This document shows, piece after piece, positions 53,046 through 61,480 of a stretch of DNA of 64,000 bases. How positions within the stretch are numbered: the first letter of the stretch is position 1; each line of letters starts with the position of its first letter. Source of the DNA: Actinoplanes sp. NBRC 103695 (GTDB lineage: Bacteria > Actinomycetota > Actinomycetes > Mycobacteriales > Micromonosporaceae). A model generated the notes under the pieces. That model worked only from the letters and a program-made list of their open reading frames with translations, was not told where the DNA came from and ran no database searches. The DNA is taken from assembly GCF_030269485.1 (NCBI RefSeq), contig NZ_BSTL01000001.1, forward strand, positions 246,892 to 310,891, written 5' to 3'. Position numbers and translations under genes: made by a program.

Positions 53046-54496
53046 GCGGCGGCTCCTACCCGGGCACGCTTGCGCGTGAACGTCATGCCGCGGCGCAGGT
53101 CGGCGCGCGGCGAACGGACGAGGTCGTAGATGTAGTTCTGCTTGACCGTCCACGGATCACGCTCGCCCTGCTGCATGAACAGGTGCAGGGCTCGCTGCAC
53201 GTACCCGGAGGTGAAGTCCAGCAGCGGGCGCCTCGGCCCCGGCGGCTCCGCGTCCGGCGTGGCCGTCGCGTACCCGTTGCGGTCCATGAAGGTCAGCAGG
53301 CGCATCACATAGCGGTGGCTGAGGTCGGCGCGCAGGGTCCAGGACGCGTTGGTGTAACCGATGCAGAAAGCCAGATTGGGTACGCCGCTGAGCATCATCG
53401 TGCGGTAGGCGACCATGTCGCGGGGATTGAGCGGGGCGCCGTCCTTCTCCAGGGCGATGCCGCCGAGGGGCAGCAGGCTCAGGCCGGTCGCCGACACCAC
53501 GATGTCCGCTTCCAGCACCTCTCCGGATCCGAGGCGGATCCCCTCCGGCACGAACTCCTGGATCGTGTCCGTGGCGACCGATGCCTTACCTTCCCTGATG
53601 GCGTTGTACAGGTCGCCGTCCGGGATCACGCACAGCCGCTGGTCCCACGGCTGGTAGGTGGGCTTGAAATGCTTGTCCACGTACGCCTCGTCGCCGAGCC
53701 GCCCCACCGCGAACCTGCGCAACAGCGCCTTCACCCGCTCCGGCCGCCGCCGCGCCAGCTGGTAGAAACCCTGCTGCATGGCGACGTTCCGCGCCCGGAC
53801 CAGCCGGTGCGCCGCGCCCGCCGGAAGCCGCCGCATCAGCGCCGCCGCCATCTTGTCCCGCCCCGGCAGAACCGTCAGGTAGGTGGGGGAGCGCTGCAGC
53901 ATCGTCACGTGCTCCGCCGTCGGGGCGAGCGTCGGCACCAGGGTCACCGCGGTCGCGCCGCTGCCGATCACCACGATCCGCTTGCCGCGCGTGTCCAGAT
54001 CCGCGGGCCAGAACTGCGGGTGTACGAACGTACCCGTGAAGTCTGCCTTGTTTTTGAAGTCGGGCTCGTAGCCGCTGTCGTAGTCGTAGTAGCCGCTGCA
54101 GCAGTAGAGGAACTTGCAGGTGTACGTGCCGTTCGAGGTCTCGACCGTCCACCGTGCCGCCTCCGACGACCAGGCGGCCCTCGTCACCTTCGTGTCGAAC
54201 CGGATGCGCGGCCCGATCCCGCCGTCCTCGACGATCTCCCGGATGTACGTCCGGATCGACTCGCCGTCGGCCAGCGACCGGTCGCTGCGCCACGGCCGGA
54301 ACGGATAGCTCATCGTGAACATGTCCGAGTCCGAGCGAACCCCCGGATAACGGAACAGATCCCAGGTGCCGCCGAGCGCGGCGCGCCCCTCCAGCACCGC
54401 GTAACTGCGCTCCGGATGCTCGCGGGACAGCCGCCAGGCCGCGCCCACCCCCGAGAGCCCGGCGCCGACGATCAGGACGTCCAGATGTTCGGCCAT
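53042..54496 (-). CDS. Flavin monooxygenase, Baeyer-Villiger type (MymA/EthA-like)
   Basis: 484-residue FAD/NADPH enzyme. Two Rossmann motifs (GAGLSG, residues 11-16, and GSGATA, 178-183) flank the Baeyer-Villiger signature FTGTFVHPQFWP (153-164). Such enzymes turn ketones into esters or oxidise sulfur. It is first in an operon with an SDR and a hydrolase (ATGA overlaps) and diverges from a VirS-like AraC regulator, the same arrangement as virS-mymA (Rv3082c-Rv3083) of M. tuberculosis. Substrate unknown. Confidence 0.9.
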   Translation of the reverse strand: MAEHLDVLIVGAGLSGVGAAWRLSREHPERSYAVLEGRAALGGTWDLFRYPGVRSDSDMFTMSYPFRPWRSDRSLADGESIRTYIREIVEDGGIGPRIRFDTKVTRAAWSSEAARWTVETSNGTYTCKFLYCCSGYYDYDSGYEPDFKNKADFTGTFVHPQFWPADLDTRGKRIVVIGSGATAVTLVPTLAPTAEHVTMLQRSPTYLTVLPGRDKMAAALMRRLPAGAAHRLVRARNVAMQQGFYQLARRRPERVKALLRRFAVGRLGDEAYVDKHFKPTYQPWDQRLCVIPDGDLYNAIREGKASVATDTIQEFVPEGIRLGSGEVLEADIVVSATGLSLLPLGGIALEKDGAPLNPRDMVAYRTMMLSGVPNLAFCIGYTNASWTLRADLSHRYVMRLLTFMDRNGYATATPDAEPPGPRRPLLDFTSGYVQRALHLFMQQGERDPWTVKQNYIYDLVRSPRADLRRGMTFTRKRARVGAAA

Positions 54497-54528
54497 GATG
54501 TCCAGCTTCGTGTATTCGGTACCCTGAG

Positions 54529-54551
54529 TACTTGTCTTTTCACGACAAGTA
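54529..54551. promoter_or_regulatory. Inverted repeat between the monooxygenase operon and virS-like gene
   Basis: TACTTGTC / GACAAGTA, perfect 8-bp arms with a 7-bp spacer, in the 71-bp divergent region. It is a good candidate for the binding site of the AraC-type regulator, acting on both promoters. Its place also argues that the regulator starts at ATG 54568, not at the TTG at 54532 inside the repeat. Confidence 0.7.
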
Positions 54552-54567
54552 TTTACCCTCGTACGAC

Positions 54568-55572
54568 ATGACGGACGTGGTCCGGGCCGCCGGCCTCCGC
54601 GGTCTCCCCGCCCTCGTGGCCGCCCTCGGCGGCGACGGGGACGCGCTGCTCACCGGGTTCGGCATCCCGCCGTCGGCCCTGGAGAGCGACGACGCCGTCA
54701 TCCCGTCCGCCGCGGCCGCCCGCGCCCTGGAGGCCGCCGCGGCCGCCTGCCACTGCGGCGACCTGGGCCTGCGGCTGGCCGGCCAGCAGAACGCCTCGGT
54801 TCTCGGCCCGCTCGCCATCGCCATCGAAAGCTCCCCGACCCTGGGCGAGGCGCTCGACTGCGTACGCCGCTTCCTCTTCGTCCACAGCCCCGGCCTCTCC
54901 GTCGCCGAGATCGCCGACCCCGAATCCCGCCCCGGCGTCGTCGGCATCCGCTACGCCGGCAGCGTCCCCCTGTCCCCGCAGGTCGCCGACCTGGGGCTGG
55001 GCCTGCTGCACCGGGTGACGACGCTGCTGGCCGGCGGCTACGGCCTGCGCTCGGTCCACCTGCCGCATCCGCCGCTGGCCGCCGTGTCCCGCTACACCGA
55101 CTACTTCGGCGCCGACGTCCGCTTCGACCAGCCCGCCGCGGTGCTGCGCGTCCCGCACACGCTGGCCGCCACACCCGTCACCGGCGGCGGCAACGAACTG
55201 CTGCGCGAAGTCGCCCTCGACTACATGAGCAGCCATTTCCCCGCGCCCGGCCGGGAGGTCGCCGACCGGGTGCGGCACCTGCTGACCCGGGCGCTCGGCT
55301 CCGCACCGGTCGACCTCGCGGCGATCGCCCGCCAGCTCCGCACCCACCCACGCACCCTGCAACGCCGCCTGGCCGACGAGCGGACCACCTTCGAAGACCT
55401 TCTCGACGACGTACGCCGGACAGCGGCGCACCGCCTCATCACCCAGACCGACCTGCCGCTGTCCCAGGTCACCGCCATGGTCAGCCTGGCCGAGCAGTCC
55501 GCCCTGAGCCGAGCGGCCCGCCGCTGGTTCGGCGAGGCCCCCCGCGACCTCCGCCGAGCCGCCCGCCCCTGA
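54568..55572 (+). CDS. AraC-family regulator, VirS-like
   Basis: 334-residue activator. The N-terminal Arabinose_bd-type domain (residues 1 to about 210) and the C-terminal double helix-turn-helix (IARQLRTHPRTLQRRLADER and AEQSALSRAARRWFGEAPRD) match VirS in order and length; the N terminus from ATG 54568 aligns with that of VirS. A TTG start at 54532 would fall in the operator. It probably activates the divergent monooxygenase operon in response to a ligand or, as reported for VirS, acid. Confidence 0.85.
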   Translation: MTDVVRAAGLRGLPALVAALGGDGDALLTGFGIPPSALESDDAVIPSAAAARALEAAAAACHCGDLGLRLAGQQNASVLGPLAIAIESSPTLGEALDCVRRFLFVHSPGLSVAEIADPESRPGVVGIRYAGSVPLSPQVADLGLGLLHRVTTLLAGGYGLRSVHLPHPPLAAVSRYTDYFGADVRFDQPAAVLRVPHTLAATPVTGGGNELLREVALDYMSSHFPAPGREVADRVRHLLTRALGSAPVDLAAIARQLRTHPRTLQRRLADERTTFEDLLDDVRRTAAHRLITQTDLPLSQVTAMVSLAEQSALSRAARRWFGEAPRDLRRAARP

Positions 55573-55589
55573 CCTGGCATCATCGGCGG

Positions 55590-56102
55590 ATGCCGTCCAC
55601 TGTGACCGTCATCCGCGACGGCGGCGTCCGGGCCCGCGGCTAGCGCGACGGCGACGCCATCGTCTACGACTGGGGATTCACCTGGCAGGGCGTCGACCGC
55701 GAGCAACGCAGCTTCGTGCTGCTCGACACCGGATTCCAGATCAACCAGCCGGTGATCTTCCCCGAGCACCAGCGTGGCTGGTGGTACTGCGACCTCGTCA
55801 CGGTCGCCGACGACGGTGACACCGTGCGCGTCGACGACCACTGGATCGACGTGATCGTCGGACCGCCCGATCATCCGTACCGGGTGCTCGACCTCGACGA
55901 GTACGCCGACGCGATGGCGTCCGGCGACCTCGACGCGGCTACCGGCATCGACGGCCTGCGCCGTACGCAGAAGTTCCTCGACCGCCACCTCAACCGCCGC
56001 CACGACACCCGGCGGGACAGCTGGCCCGACTTCCCGCCCCGCGCCATCGAGGTCTTGGCCGGCCTCCCGTTCGATCCGCTCTGGGAAGTCCTGGACAAGT
56101 GA
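55590..56102 (+). pseudogene. DUF402-family gene interrupted by an in-frame amber codon
   Basis: From ATG 55590 the frame reads 17 codons (MPSTVTVIRDGGVRARG), then TAG at 55641-55643, then continues open and homologous-looking to TGA 56102. The downstream part shows DUF402 features (GWWYCDLVTVADDGDTVRVDDHW, YRVLDLDEYADAM), a family of nucleoside diphosphatase-like proteins. Restart at an internal GTG (55716) would remove the first strands of the fold. Either a recent nonsense mutation, a sequencing error or an unusual start is possible. Confidence 0.65.
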
Positions 56103-56165
56103 CCCGAGCACCCGGATCCGCGCAAACCCGGACCTGTACCGCGAAGTTCGCTCGCGATTCACCGG

Positions 56166-56187
56166 CCAGGGGTGACTCCACCCCTGG
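56166..56187. promoter_or_regulatory. Hairpin or operator before the second two-component system
   Basis: Perfect inverted repeat CCAGGGGTG-ACTC-CACCCCTGG (9-bp arms) ends 21 nt before the kinase ATG. It could be an operator for the response regulator encoded two genes on, or an mRNA hairpin near the start. No U-run follows. Confidence 0.5.
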
Positions 56188-56208
56188 GTGGTGGCGGCCG
56201 GAAACTCG

Positions 56209-57354
56209 ATGGCCGACGATCTCGGAGTGAGCTGGTTTCCGGTCAAGGTGTGGTTTCCGCTGGCGCTCAACGCCGTCGGCCTGGTGCTGGTGGGGCTCGA
56301 CCTCGCGAGACGGTCGCTGGACGGCGCACCGGTCCTGTTGGCGGTCACTGCCTGGGTGACCTGGGCTGCCTGGGCGGCGGCGACCGGGACGCCGGAGCGG
56401 CACGCACGTTTCCGGGCCGGGCTCTACCTGCTGATGCTTGCCGGGGGTGCGTTCGTCGCCGGCGCCACCGATGTCGTCGGTATGGCGCCGGCGATCGTCG
56501 CGCTGCTCGTGCTGTTCGGGAACCCGGCCTTTCCGGTGCGGGTTGCCGCGGCGGGGCTGGCCGTAGCGCTGGTGCTGGCCGGCGTGGCGCCGCTGGTTGA
56601 CCCGGTGCCGCGGTCCACGCTGGTCAGCTCGGTCTCGATCCTGCTGATCGGCGCCCTGGGCGGGTTGAGTCGCCGGCAGGGGCGGGCCGCGGAGGACCGG
56701 ACTCGAGCGCTGCTGGAGGAACGGGTCGCCGTCGAGCAGGAGCGGGCGCTGGTGGCGGCGATGAGCGAACGGTCTCGGATCGCCCGCGACCTGCACGACG
56801 TGCTGGCCCATTCGCTCGGCGGACTGGTCGTCCAGCTGGAGGCGGTCGACGCGCTGCTCGAGGCCGGGCAGGGGGCTGAGGCACACAAGCGGGTCATCGC
56901 CGCCCGCGGGCTTGCCCTCTCCGGGCTCGACGAGGCGAAGCAGGCGGTGTCCGCGCTGCGGGAGCCGCCCGACGAGGACGTCGGCTCGGTGCTGGCGGAT
57001 CTCGTCGCGGCGCATCGGGCGCTGGGCGGCGTGGTCGCGGTGCGGGGCCCCGTCGACCACGGCGGGTTGAGCGCGGCCGGGCGTACGGCATTGCGGCGGG
57101 CGGTGCAGGAGTTGCTGACCAACGCGCGGCGGCACGCGCCGGGCGTACCGGCGGACTTGATCCTGGATTGGGGCGAGGAGACGTTGACCGTCGCGGCGTC
57201 GACGCCGGCGGCCGCCGGTCCGCGCAGCCAGGCCGGCGGCGGGAACGGGCTGACCGGGATGCGGGAACGGGTCACCGAAGCCGGTGGCACGATGACGGTC
57301 CGCGCCGGGCCGCCGTTCGAGGTCGTCCTGCGGCTGCCCAGGGGGCCCCGGTGA
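56209..57354 (+). CDS. Sensor histidine kinase (HisKA_3 type)
   Basis: 381-residue membrane kinase with about five hydrophobic segments in the first 150 residues, a coiled linker (RTRALLEERVAVEQERALVAAM) and the phosphoacceptor motif RSRIARDLHDVLAHSLGGLV. The HATPase part has VQELLTNARRHAPG and GNGLTGMRERV. ATG 56209 is used; in-frame GTG codons at 56188 and 56191 directly abut the upstream hairpin and are less likely. Its TGA overlaps the regulator GTG. Confidence 0.88.
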   Translation: MADDLGVSWFPVKVWFPLALNAVGLVLVGLDLARRSLDGAPVLLAVTAWVTWAAWAAATGTPERHARFRAGLYLLMLAGGAFVAGATDVVGMAPAIVALLVLFGNPAFPVRVAAAGLAVALVLAGVAPLVDPVPRSTLVSSVSILLIGALGGLSRRQGRAAEDRTRALLEERVAVEQERALVAAMSERSRIARDLHDVLAHSLGGLVVQLEAVDALLEAGQGAEAHKRVIAARGLALSGLDEAKQAVSALREPPDEDVGSVLADLVAAHRALGGVVAVRGPVDHGGLSAAGRTALRRAVQELLTNARRHAPGVPADLILDWGEETLTVAASTPAAAGPRSQAGGGNGLTGMRERVTEAGGTMTVRAGPPFEVVLRLPRGPR

Positions 57355-58004
57355 TCCGGGTCCTGGTCGCCGACGACCAGGCCACCGTACGAGACGGCCT
57401 GGTCACCCTGCTCGGCCTGGCCGACGGTATCGAGGTGGTCGGTGCGGCCGCGGACGGCGTGGAAGCGGTGCTGCTCGCCGAGCAGACCCGCCCCGACGTC
57501 GTGCTGATGGACCTGCGGATGCCCGGTCTGGACGGCACCGGCGCGACCGCGCGGATCGTCGCCGCCACACCGGAGACCGCGGTACTGGTGCTGACCACGT
57601 ACGCCGACGACGCCTCGCTGGCCGGAGCGCTGCGGGCCGGGGCGCGGGGCTACCTGACCAAGGACGCCGGGCGGGCCGAACTGGCCGCGGCGGTCCGATC
57701 GGTCGCGTCCGGGCAGGCGACCTTCGCGAAGGAGGTCGCCGACCGGCTGGTCCGCGGCTTCACCGCCGAACCACCGCCGGCGGCGACCGGAGTGCGGGAC
57801 TGGTTCCCCGCACTCACCGCGCGCGAGGCGGACGTCCTGGAGGCGATCACACTCGGGCGTAACAACGCCCAGATCGCCGGCGAGCTGTTTCTCAGCGTGC
57901 CGACCGTGAAGAGCTACATCAACGCGATCTTCGCCAAGCTCGGTGCCCGCGACCGGGGCCACGCTGTGGCCATCGCGCTGGGCCGCGACCCCGGGACGGC
58001 CTGA
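57351..58004 (+). CDS. NarL/FixJ-type response regulator
   Basis: 217-residue regulator. Receiver domain with ADDQ, phospho-acceptor Asp54 (VVLMDLRMPG), LTT and the Lys of LTKD; LuxR-type DNA-binding domain LTAREADVLEAITLGRNNAQIAGELFLSVPTVKSYINAIFAKLG. The GTG start overlaps the kinase stop as GTGA. Likely target is the MMPL transporter gene that follows. A 12-bp tandem repeat starts 2 nt after the stop codon. Confidence 0.92.
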   Translation: MIRVLVADDQATVRDGLVTLLGLADGIEVVGAAADGVEAVLLAEQTRPDVVLMDLRMPGLDGTGATARIVAATPETAVLVLTTYADDASLAGALRAGARGYLTKDAGRAELAAAVRSVASGQATFAKEVADRLVRGFTAEPPPAATGVRDWFPALTAREADVLEAITLGRNNAQIAGELFLSVPTVKSYINAIFAKLGARDRGHAVAIALGRDPGTA

Positions 58005-58005
58005 G

Positions 58006-58053
58006 GATCCCCACCCGGATCCCCACCCGGGTCCCCACCCGGGTCCCCACCCG
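58006..58053 (+). repeat. 12-bp tandem repeat after the response-regulator stop, four copies
   Basis: GGATCCCCACCC (58006, 58018) and GGGTCCCCACCC (58030, 58042) follow the TGA at 58002-58004. The last gene codons (GACCCCGGGACGGCC) are similar in composition but not an exact unit. It separates the regulator from the MMPL gene. Confidence 0.85.
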
Positions 58054-58142
58054 TGGACGGTGCTGCCCCGCCCCGATCCGGCCGACGATCAGCGGCGAAG
58101 GCCGCGGACCAGCCGCGGCCGATCGAGAGAGGCTGACTCGCT

Positions 58143-60272
58143 GTGGCTGCGATCATCGCAAGCATCGGTGACTTCTGTGTACGGCGCCGATGGCTGGTGC
58201 TGGGACTCTGGCTGGTGGTCCTGGTCCTCGCCGCCGGCGGGGCGGCCGCGTTCGCCAAACCGCTGAGCTCCGAGCTGACCGTCTCGGGCCTGCAGTCCAC
58301 CCGGACGCTGGATCAGGTCGAGCGCGAGTTCGGGGCCGGCGGCGACGGCGGGAAGGTCGTCTTCGCCGCGCCGGCCGGGACGAAGCTCACCGCAGCCGAC
58401 CGGGCCGCCGTGAACACGCTGGCCCGATCGCTGGCCGCGGTGCCCGGAGTGCGGAGCACGGCGGCGCCGGCCCTGTCGCCGGACGGCCGGATCGGCTACC
58501 TCACGGTGGGCCTGACCGGCACGCCGGCGTCCGCCGCGACGACCGACGGGATCGCCGCCGCGATGACGCGGGCCCGCACGGCCGGCCTCGACGTCGAGGC
58601 CTCGTCGGACCTGGCGAGACCGGTCCCGTCCTCGAGCTCGTCCGAGATCGGCATCCTGATCGCCCTGGCGATCCTGCTGGTCACCTTCGGCTCGCTGGTC
58701 GCGGCCGGGCTGTCGCTGGTGACCGCGATCCTCGGGCTGGGCATCTCGATCGAGGTGATCCACGCGGCCACCGCTCTGGTGTCGCTGACCTCGATCGCCC
58801 CGACCCTGGCGATCCTGCTCGGCCTGGCCGTCGGCATCGACTACTCGCTGTTCCTGCTCAACCGGCACCGTCAGCAACTGCTGGCCGGCGCCCCCGACGT
58901 CCGGGCGTCGATCGTGCTGGCCACCCGTACAGCCGGCTCGGCGGTCTTCTTCGCCGCGCTGACCGTGATCATCGCGCTGGCCGGGCTGGCCGTGGTACGG
59001 GTCGGTTTCCTCACCCAGATGGGCCTGTCCGCCGCGGTCGCCGTGCTGATCGCGATGCTGGTGGCGCTGACACTCACGCCGGCCCTGCTCGGCCTGGCCG
59101 GCATGCGCGTGCTCGGCCGCCGGACCCGCCGCCGGCTGGCCGCCGGCACCCTTGCGCCGCCGCGTCCCCACGCCCGCAGGTGGGCCGGGTTCATCGTGCG
59201 GCACCGGACCGTCGCGGTGATCCTCTCGCTGCTCGTCCTCGGCGCACTGGCGGTGCCGGTCCTGAGCATGCGCCTCGACCTGCCCGACGACGGCAACAGC
59301 CCGGCCACCGCCACCGACCACAAGGCGTACGACCTGATCGCCGAGGGCTTCGGACCCGGCGCCAACGGGCCGCTGCTGGTCCTCGCCCAGTACCCCGCCG
59401 CGCCCACCCCGGCCGGCGAGGCAGCCCTGGTGACGCGGCTCGGGGCGATCGCCGGCGTCGCGGCGGTGCTGCCCAGCGGCGTACGGGGCAATGATGTGCT
59501 TCTGACTGTGGTGCCCGGCAGCGGGCCGTCGGCGGCGGCGACCACGACACTGGTTCAGGATCTGCGGCGGCCGGCGCTGGTCCCCGGTGTCACCCTGCTG
59601 GTCACCGGGCAGACCGCGGTGGCGATCGACATCTCCGCCCACCTGCTGCACGCCCTGCCGCTCTACCTGGGTCTGGTGGCCGCGTTCGCGTTCCTGTTGC
59701 TGCTGGTCGTCTGCCGGTCGGTGCTGATACCGCTGAAGGCCACGATCAGCTTCCTGCTCAGCCTGGGCGCGGCGCTGGGCTGCACAGTGGCGGTCTACCA
59801 GTTCGGCCGGCTGGGCGACGTGTTCGGGGTCGGCACCGCCGGTCCGCTGCTGAGCTTCCTGCCGACGATCGTGATCGGAGTCCTGTTCGGCCTGTCGATG
59901 GACTACGAGGTGTTCCTGGTCTCCGGCATGCACGAGGAACACCGCAGAGGCGGGCCGGCCGAGCAGGCGGTGGTGGCCGGCTACGCCCACGGCGCCAAGG
60001 TGGTGACAGCCGCGGCTCTGATCATGGTCGGGGTGTTCGGCTCCGGTGTCTTCAGCGGCGACACGGTGACCGCCCCGATGGCGTTCGCTCTCGCGGCGGG
60101 GGTGCTTGTGGACGCGTTCCTGGTCCGGCTGGTGCTGGTTCCGGCGGTGATGTCGCTCTTCGGCAGGGCGGCGTGGTGGATGCCGCGGCGGCTCGGCCGG
60201 GTCGTCCCGTCGATCGACCTCGAGGGCACCGGAATCGCATCCGGGAGCACCGAGCTGACCCGGGTCACCTGA
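58143..60272 (+). CDS. MMPL-family (RND) transporter
   Basis: 709-residue inner-membrane exporter with two MMPL halves, each one segment plus an extracellular loop plus five segments. Conserved residues of the proton relay region are seen in LLGLAVGIDYSLFLLNRHR (first half) and IGVLFGLSMDYEVFLVSGMHEE (second half). Relatives export lipids or hydrophobic compounds. GTG start at 58143. It follows the two-component pair, whose likely job is to induce it. Its TGA is immediately followed by the convergent gene's stop. Confidence 0.92.
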   Translation: MAAIIASIGDFCVRRRWLVLGLWLVVLVLAAGGAAAFAKPLSSELTVSGLQSTRTLDQVEREFGAGGDGGKVVFAAPAGTKLTAADRAAVNTLARSLAAVPGVRSTAAPALSPDGRIGYLTVGLTGTPASAATTDGIAAAMTRARTAGLDVEASSDLARPVPSSSSSEIGILIALAILLVTFGSLVAAGLSLVTAILGLGISIEVIHAATALVSLTSIAPTLAILLGLAVGIDYSLFLLNRHRQQLLAGAPDVRASIVLATRTAGSAVFFAALTVIIALAGLAVVRVGFLTQMGLSAAVAVLIAMLVALTLTPALLGLAGMRVLGRRTRRRLAAGTLAPPRPHARRWAGFIVRHRTVAVILSLLVLGALAVPVLSMRLDLPDDGNSPATATDHKAYDLIAEGFGPGANGPLLVLAQYPAAPTPAGEAALVTRLGAIAGVAAVLPSGVRGNDVLLTVVPGSGPSAAATTTLVQDLRRPALVPGVTLLVTGQTAVAIDISAHLLHALPLYLGLVAAFAFLLLLVVCRSVLIPLKATISFLLSLGAALGCTVAVYQFGRLGDVFGVGTAGPLLSFLPTIVIGVLFGLSMDYEVFLVSGMHEEHRRGGPAEQAVVAGYAHGAKVVTAAALIMVGVFGSGVFSGDTVTAPMAFALAAGVLVDAFLVRLVLVPAVMSLFGRAAWWMPRRLGRVVPSIDLEGTGIASGSTELTRVT

Positions 60273-61208
60273 TCAAGACGATGCGTTCAGGCCCCGGATG
60301 ACAGGGCCGACCGCTTCGGCGATCGCGCGGTCGATGCCGGTGCTCCAAGATGCGCCGTTGTCCGCCTCCCAGAGCGCGTTCTGCAGGACTCGGGCCAGCG
60401 TCCACCCGGCGGCGCGTCGCCGGTCGAGGCCCAGGATCTCGGTCATCAGGTCGAAACGGCGACGCACGGCCCGCGGTACGTCGCCCGTGGCGACCACGTC
60501 GTCCCAGCGGTTGTGCAGGGCGGCAAGGAGGTCGAACCCGGGGTCGCCGACCAAGGGCTTGGGGTCGATCGCCAGCCAGCGGCCGGGGTCGTCGAGGGTG
60601 GCCAGAACGTTATAGAAATGCAGGTCCCAATGCAGCAGGCGGTCGCCGGGCTCATCGACGAGGTCGCCGAGGACGGCGGCGCAGGTGCCGATGAGGCGCC
60701 GCTGGTCTTCGCCTTGGACGAGTGCGAGCGTCCGCGGGACACGGTCGAGCATCGCCGCGGCGATGTCGCCGAGGTGGCGGATCCCCGGCGGGGGCGGCAC
60801 CGAGTGCAGGCCGGCCATCAGTTCGCTGAGGATTCGCAGAGCTTCGAGGTCGTCAGGGATCGCCGACAGGTCGCGGTCGGCGTCGAGGCGGACGAGCAGC
60901 ATCGAACCGGTGGCCGGGTCGTACGCGAGCAGGGGGACGGCGCCGTGGCCGTGCCAGGCCGCCAGCGCGGCCGGTTCGCCGGCCGTTTCGTCGTTGACCG
61001 GTTGCAGTTTCAGCACCGCGGGCGTGCCGTCGGTGAGCCGCACCGGCAGCACGAGCGCGACCGCACCGAACCGCGCCGGACCGTCGGTGCTGAGGTTCCA
61101 TCGACGCAGGCCGGCCGCGGCCAGGTCGGGCAGGGCGGCGATCCAGGCCCGGCCGGCCGCGCCGAAGAACCGTTCGTGCCACTCGGCCAGCTCCTGAGGA
61201 ACGTCCAT
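60273..61208 (-). CDS. Aminoglycoside 6-phosphotransferase-like kinase (APH(6) family)
   Basis: 311-residue kinase of the aminoglycoside/hydroxyurea phosphotransferase family. The catalytic loop is RLLHWDLHFYNVLA and the metal motif is WLAIDPKPLVGDPGFDL, both typical of the streptomycin 6-kinase group. ATG 61208 (MDVPQELAEWHERFFG) is the fitting start; the frame runs far upstream through non-conserved Pro/Arg-rich sequence. Actual resistance or another small-molecule substrate cannot be told. Confidence 0.85.
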   Translation of the reverse strand: MDVPQELAEWHERFFGAAGRAWIAALPDLAAAGLRRWNLSTDGPARFGAVALVLPVRLTDGTPAVLKLQPVNDETAGEPAALAAWHGHGAVPLLAYDPATGSMLLVRLDADRDLSAIPDDLEALRILSELMAGLHSVPPPPGIRHLGDIAAAMLDRVPRTLALVQGEDQRRLIGTCAAVLGDLVDEPGDRLLHWDLHFYNVLATLDDPGRWLAIDPKPLVGDPGFDLLAALHNRWDDVVATGDVPRAVRRRFDLMTEILGLDRRRAAGWTLARVLQNALWEADNGASWSTGIDRAIAEAVGPVIRGLNASS

Positions 61209-61480
61209 GCGGAGTTCGTAGCATGGCGGCGCTTGATCAACGCCCGCGATTTCCAGATCCCGATCAGCCCGGCCCTGGCCCCGCCGCGGCGAGCGCGCCG
61301 CCGGTGCGAGTGGTCCGGGCGCCGAGGTCACCGGCGGGGACGCCACCGCGGGCACGATGAACCCGCGCCCAGCAGTGCCAGGCCGATCGCCATCGACGTT
61401 CCGGGGCTCCAGCGGCGGCGGCATATCAAACGCCCCCTGTCCGGCCCTACCGGCGGCTACCCGAACCGTAGGGTTGGGGC

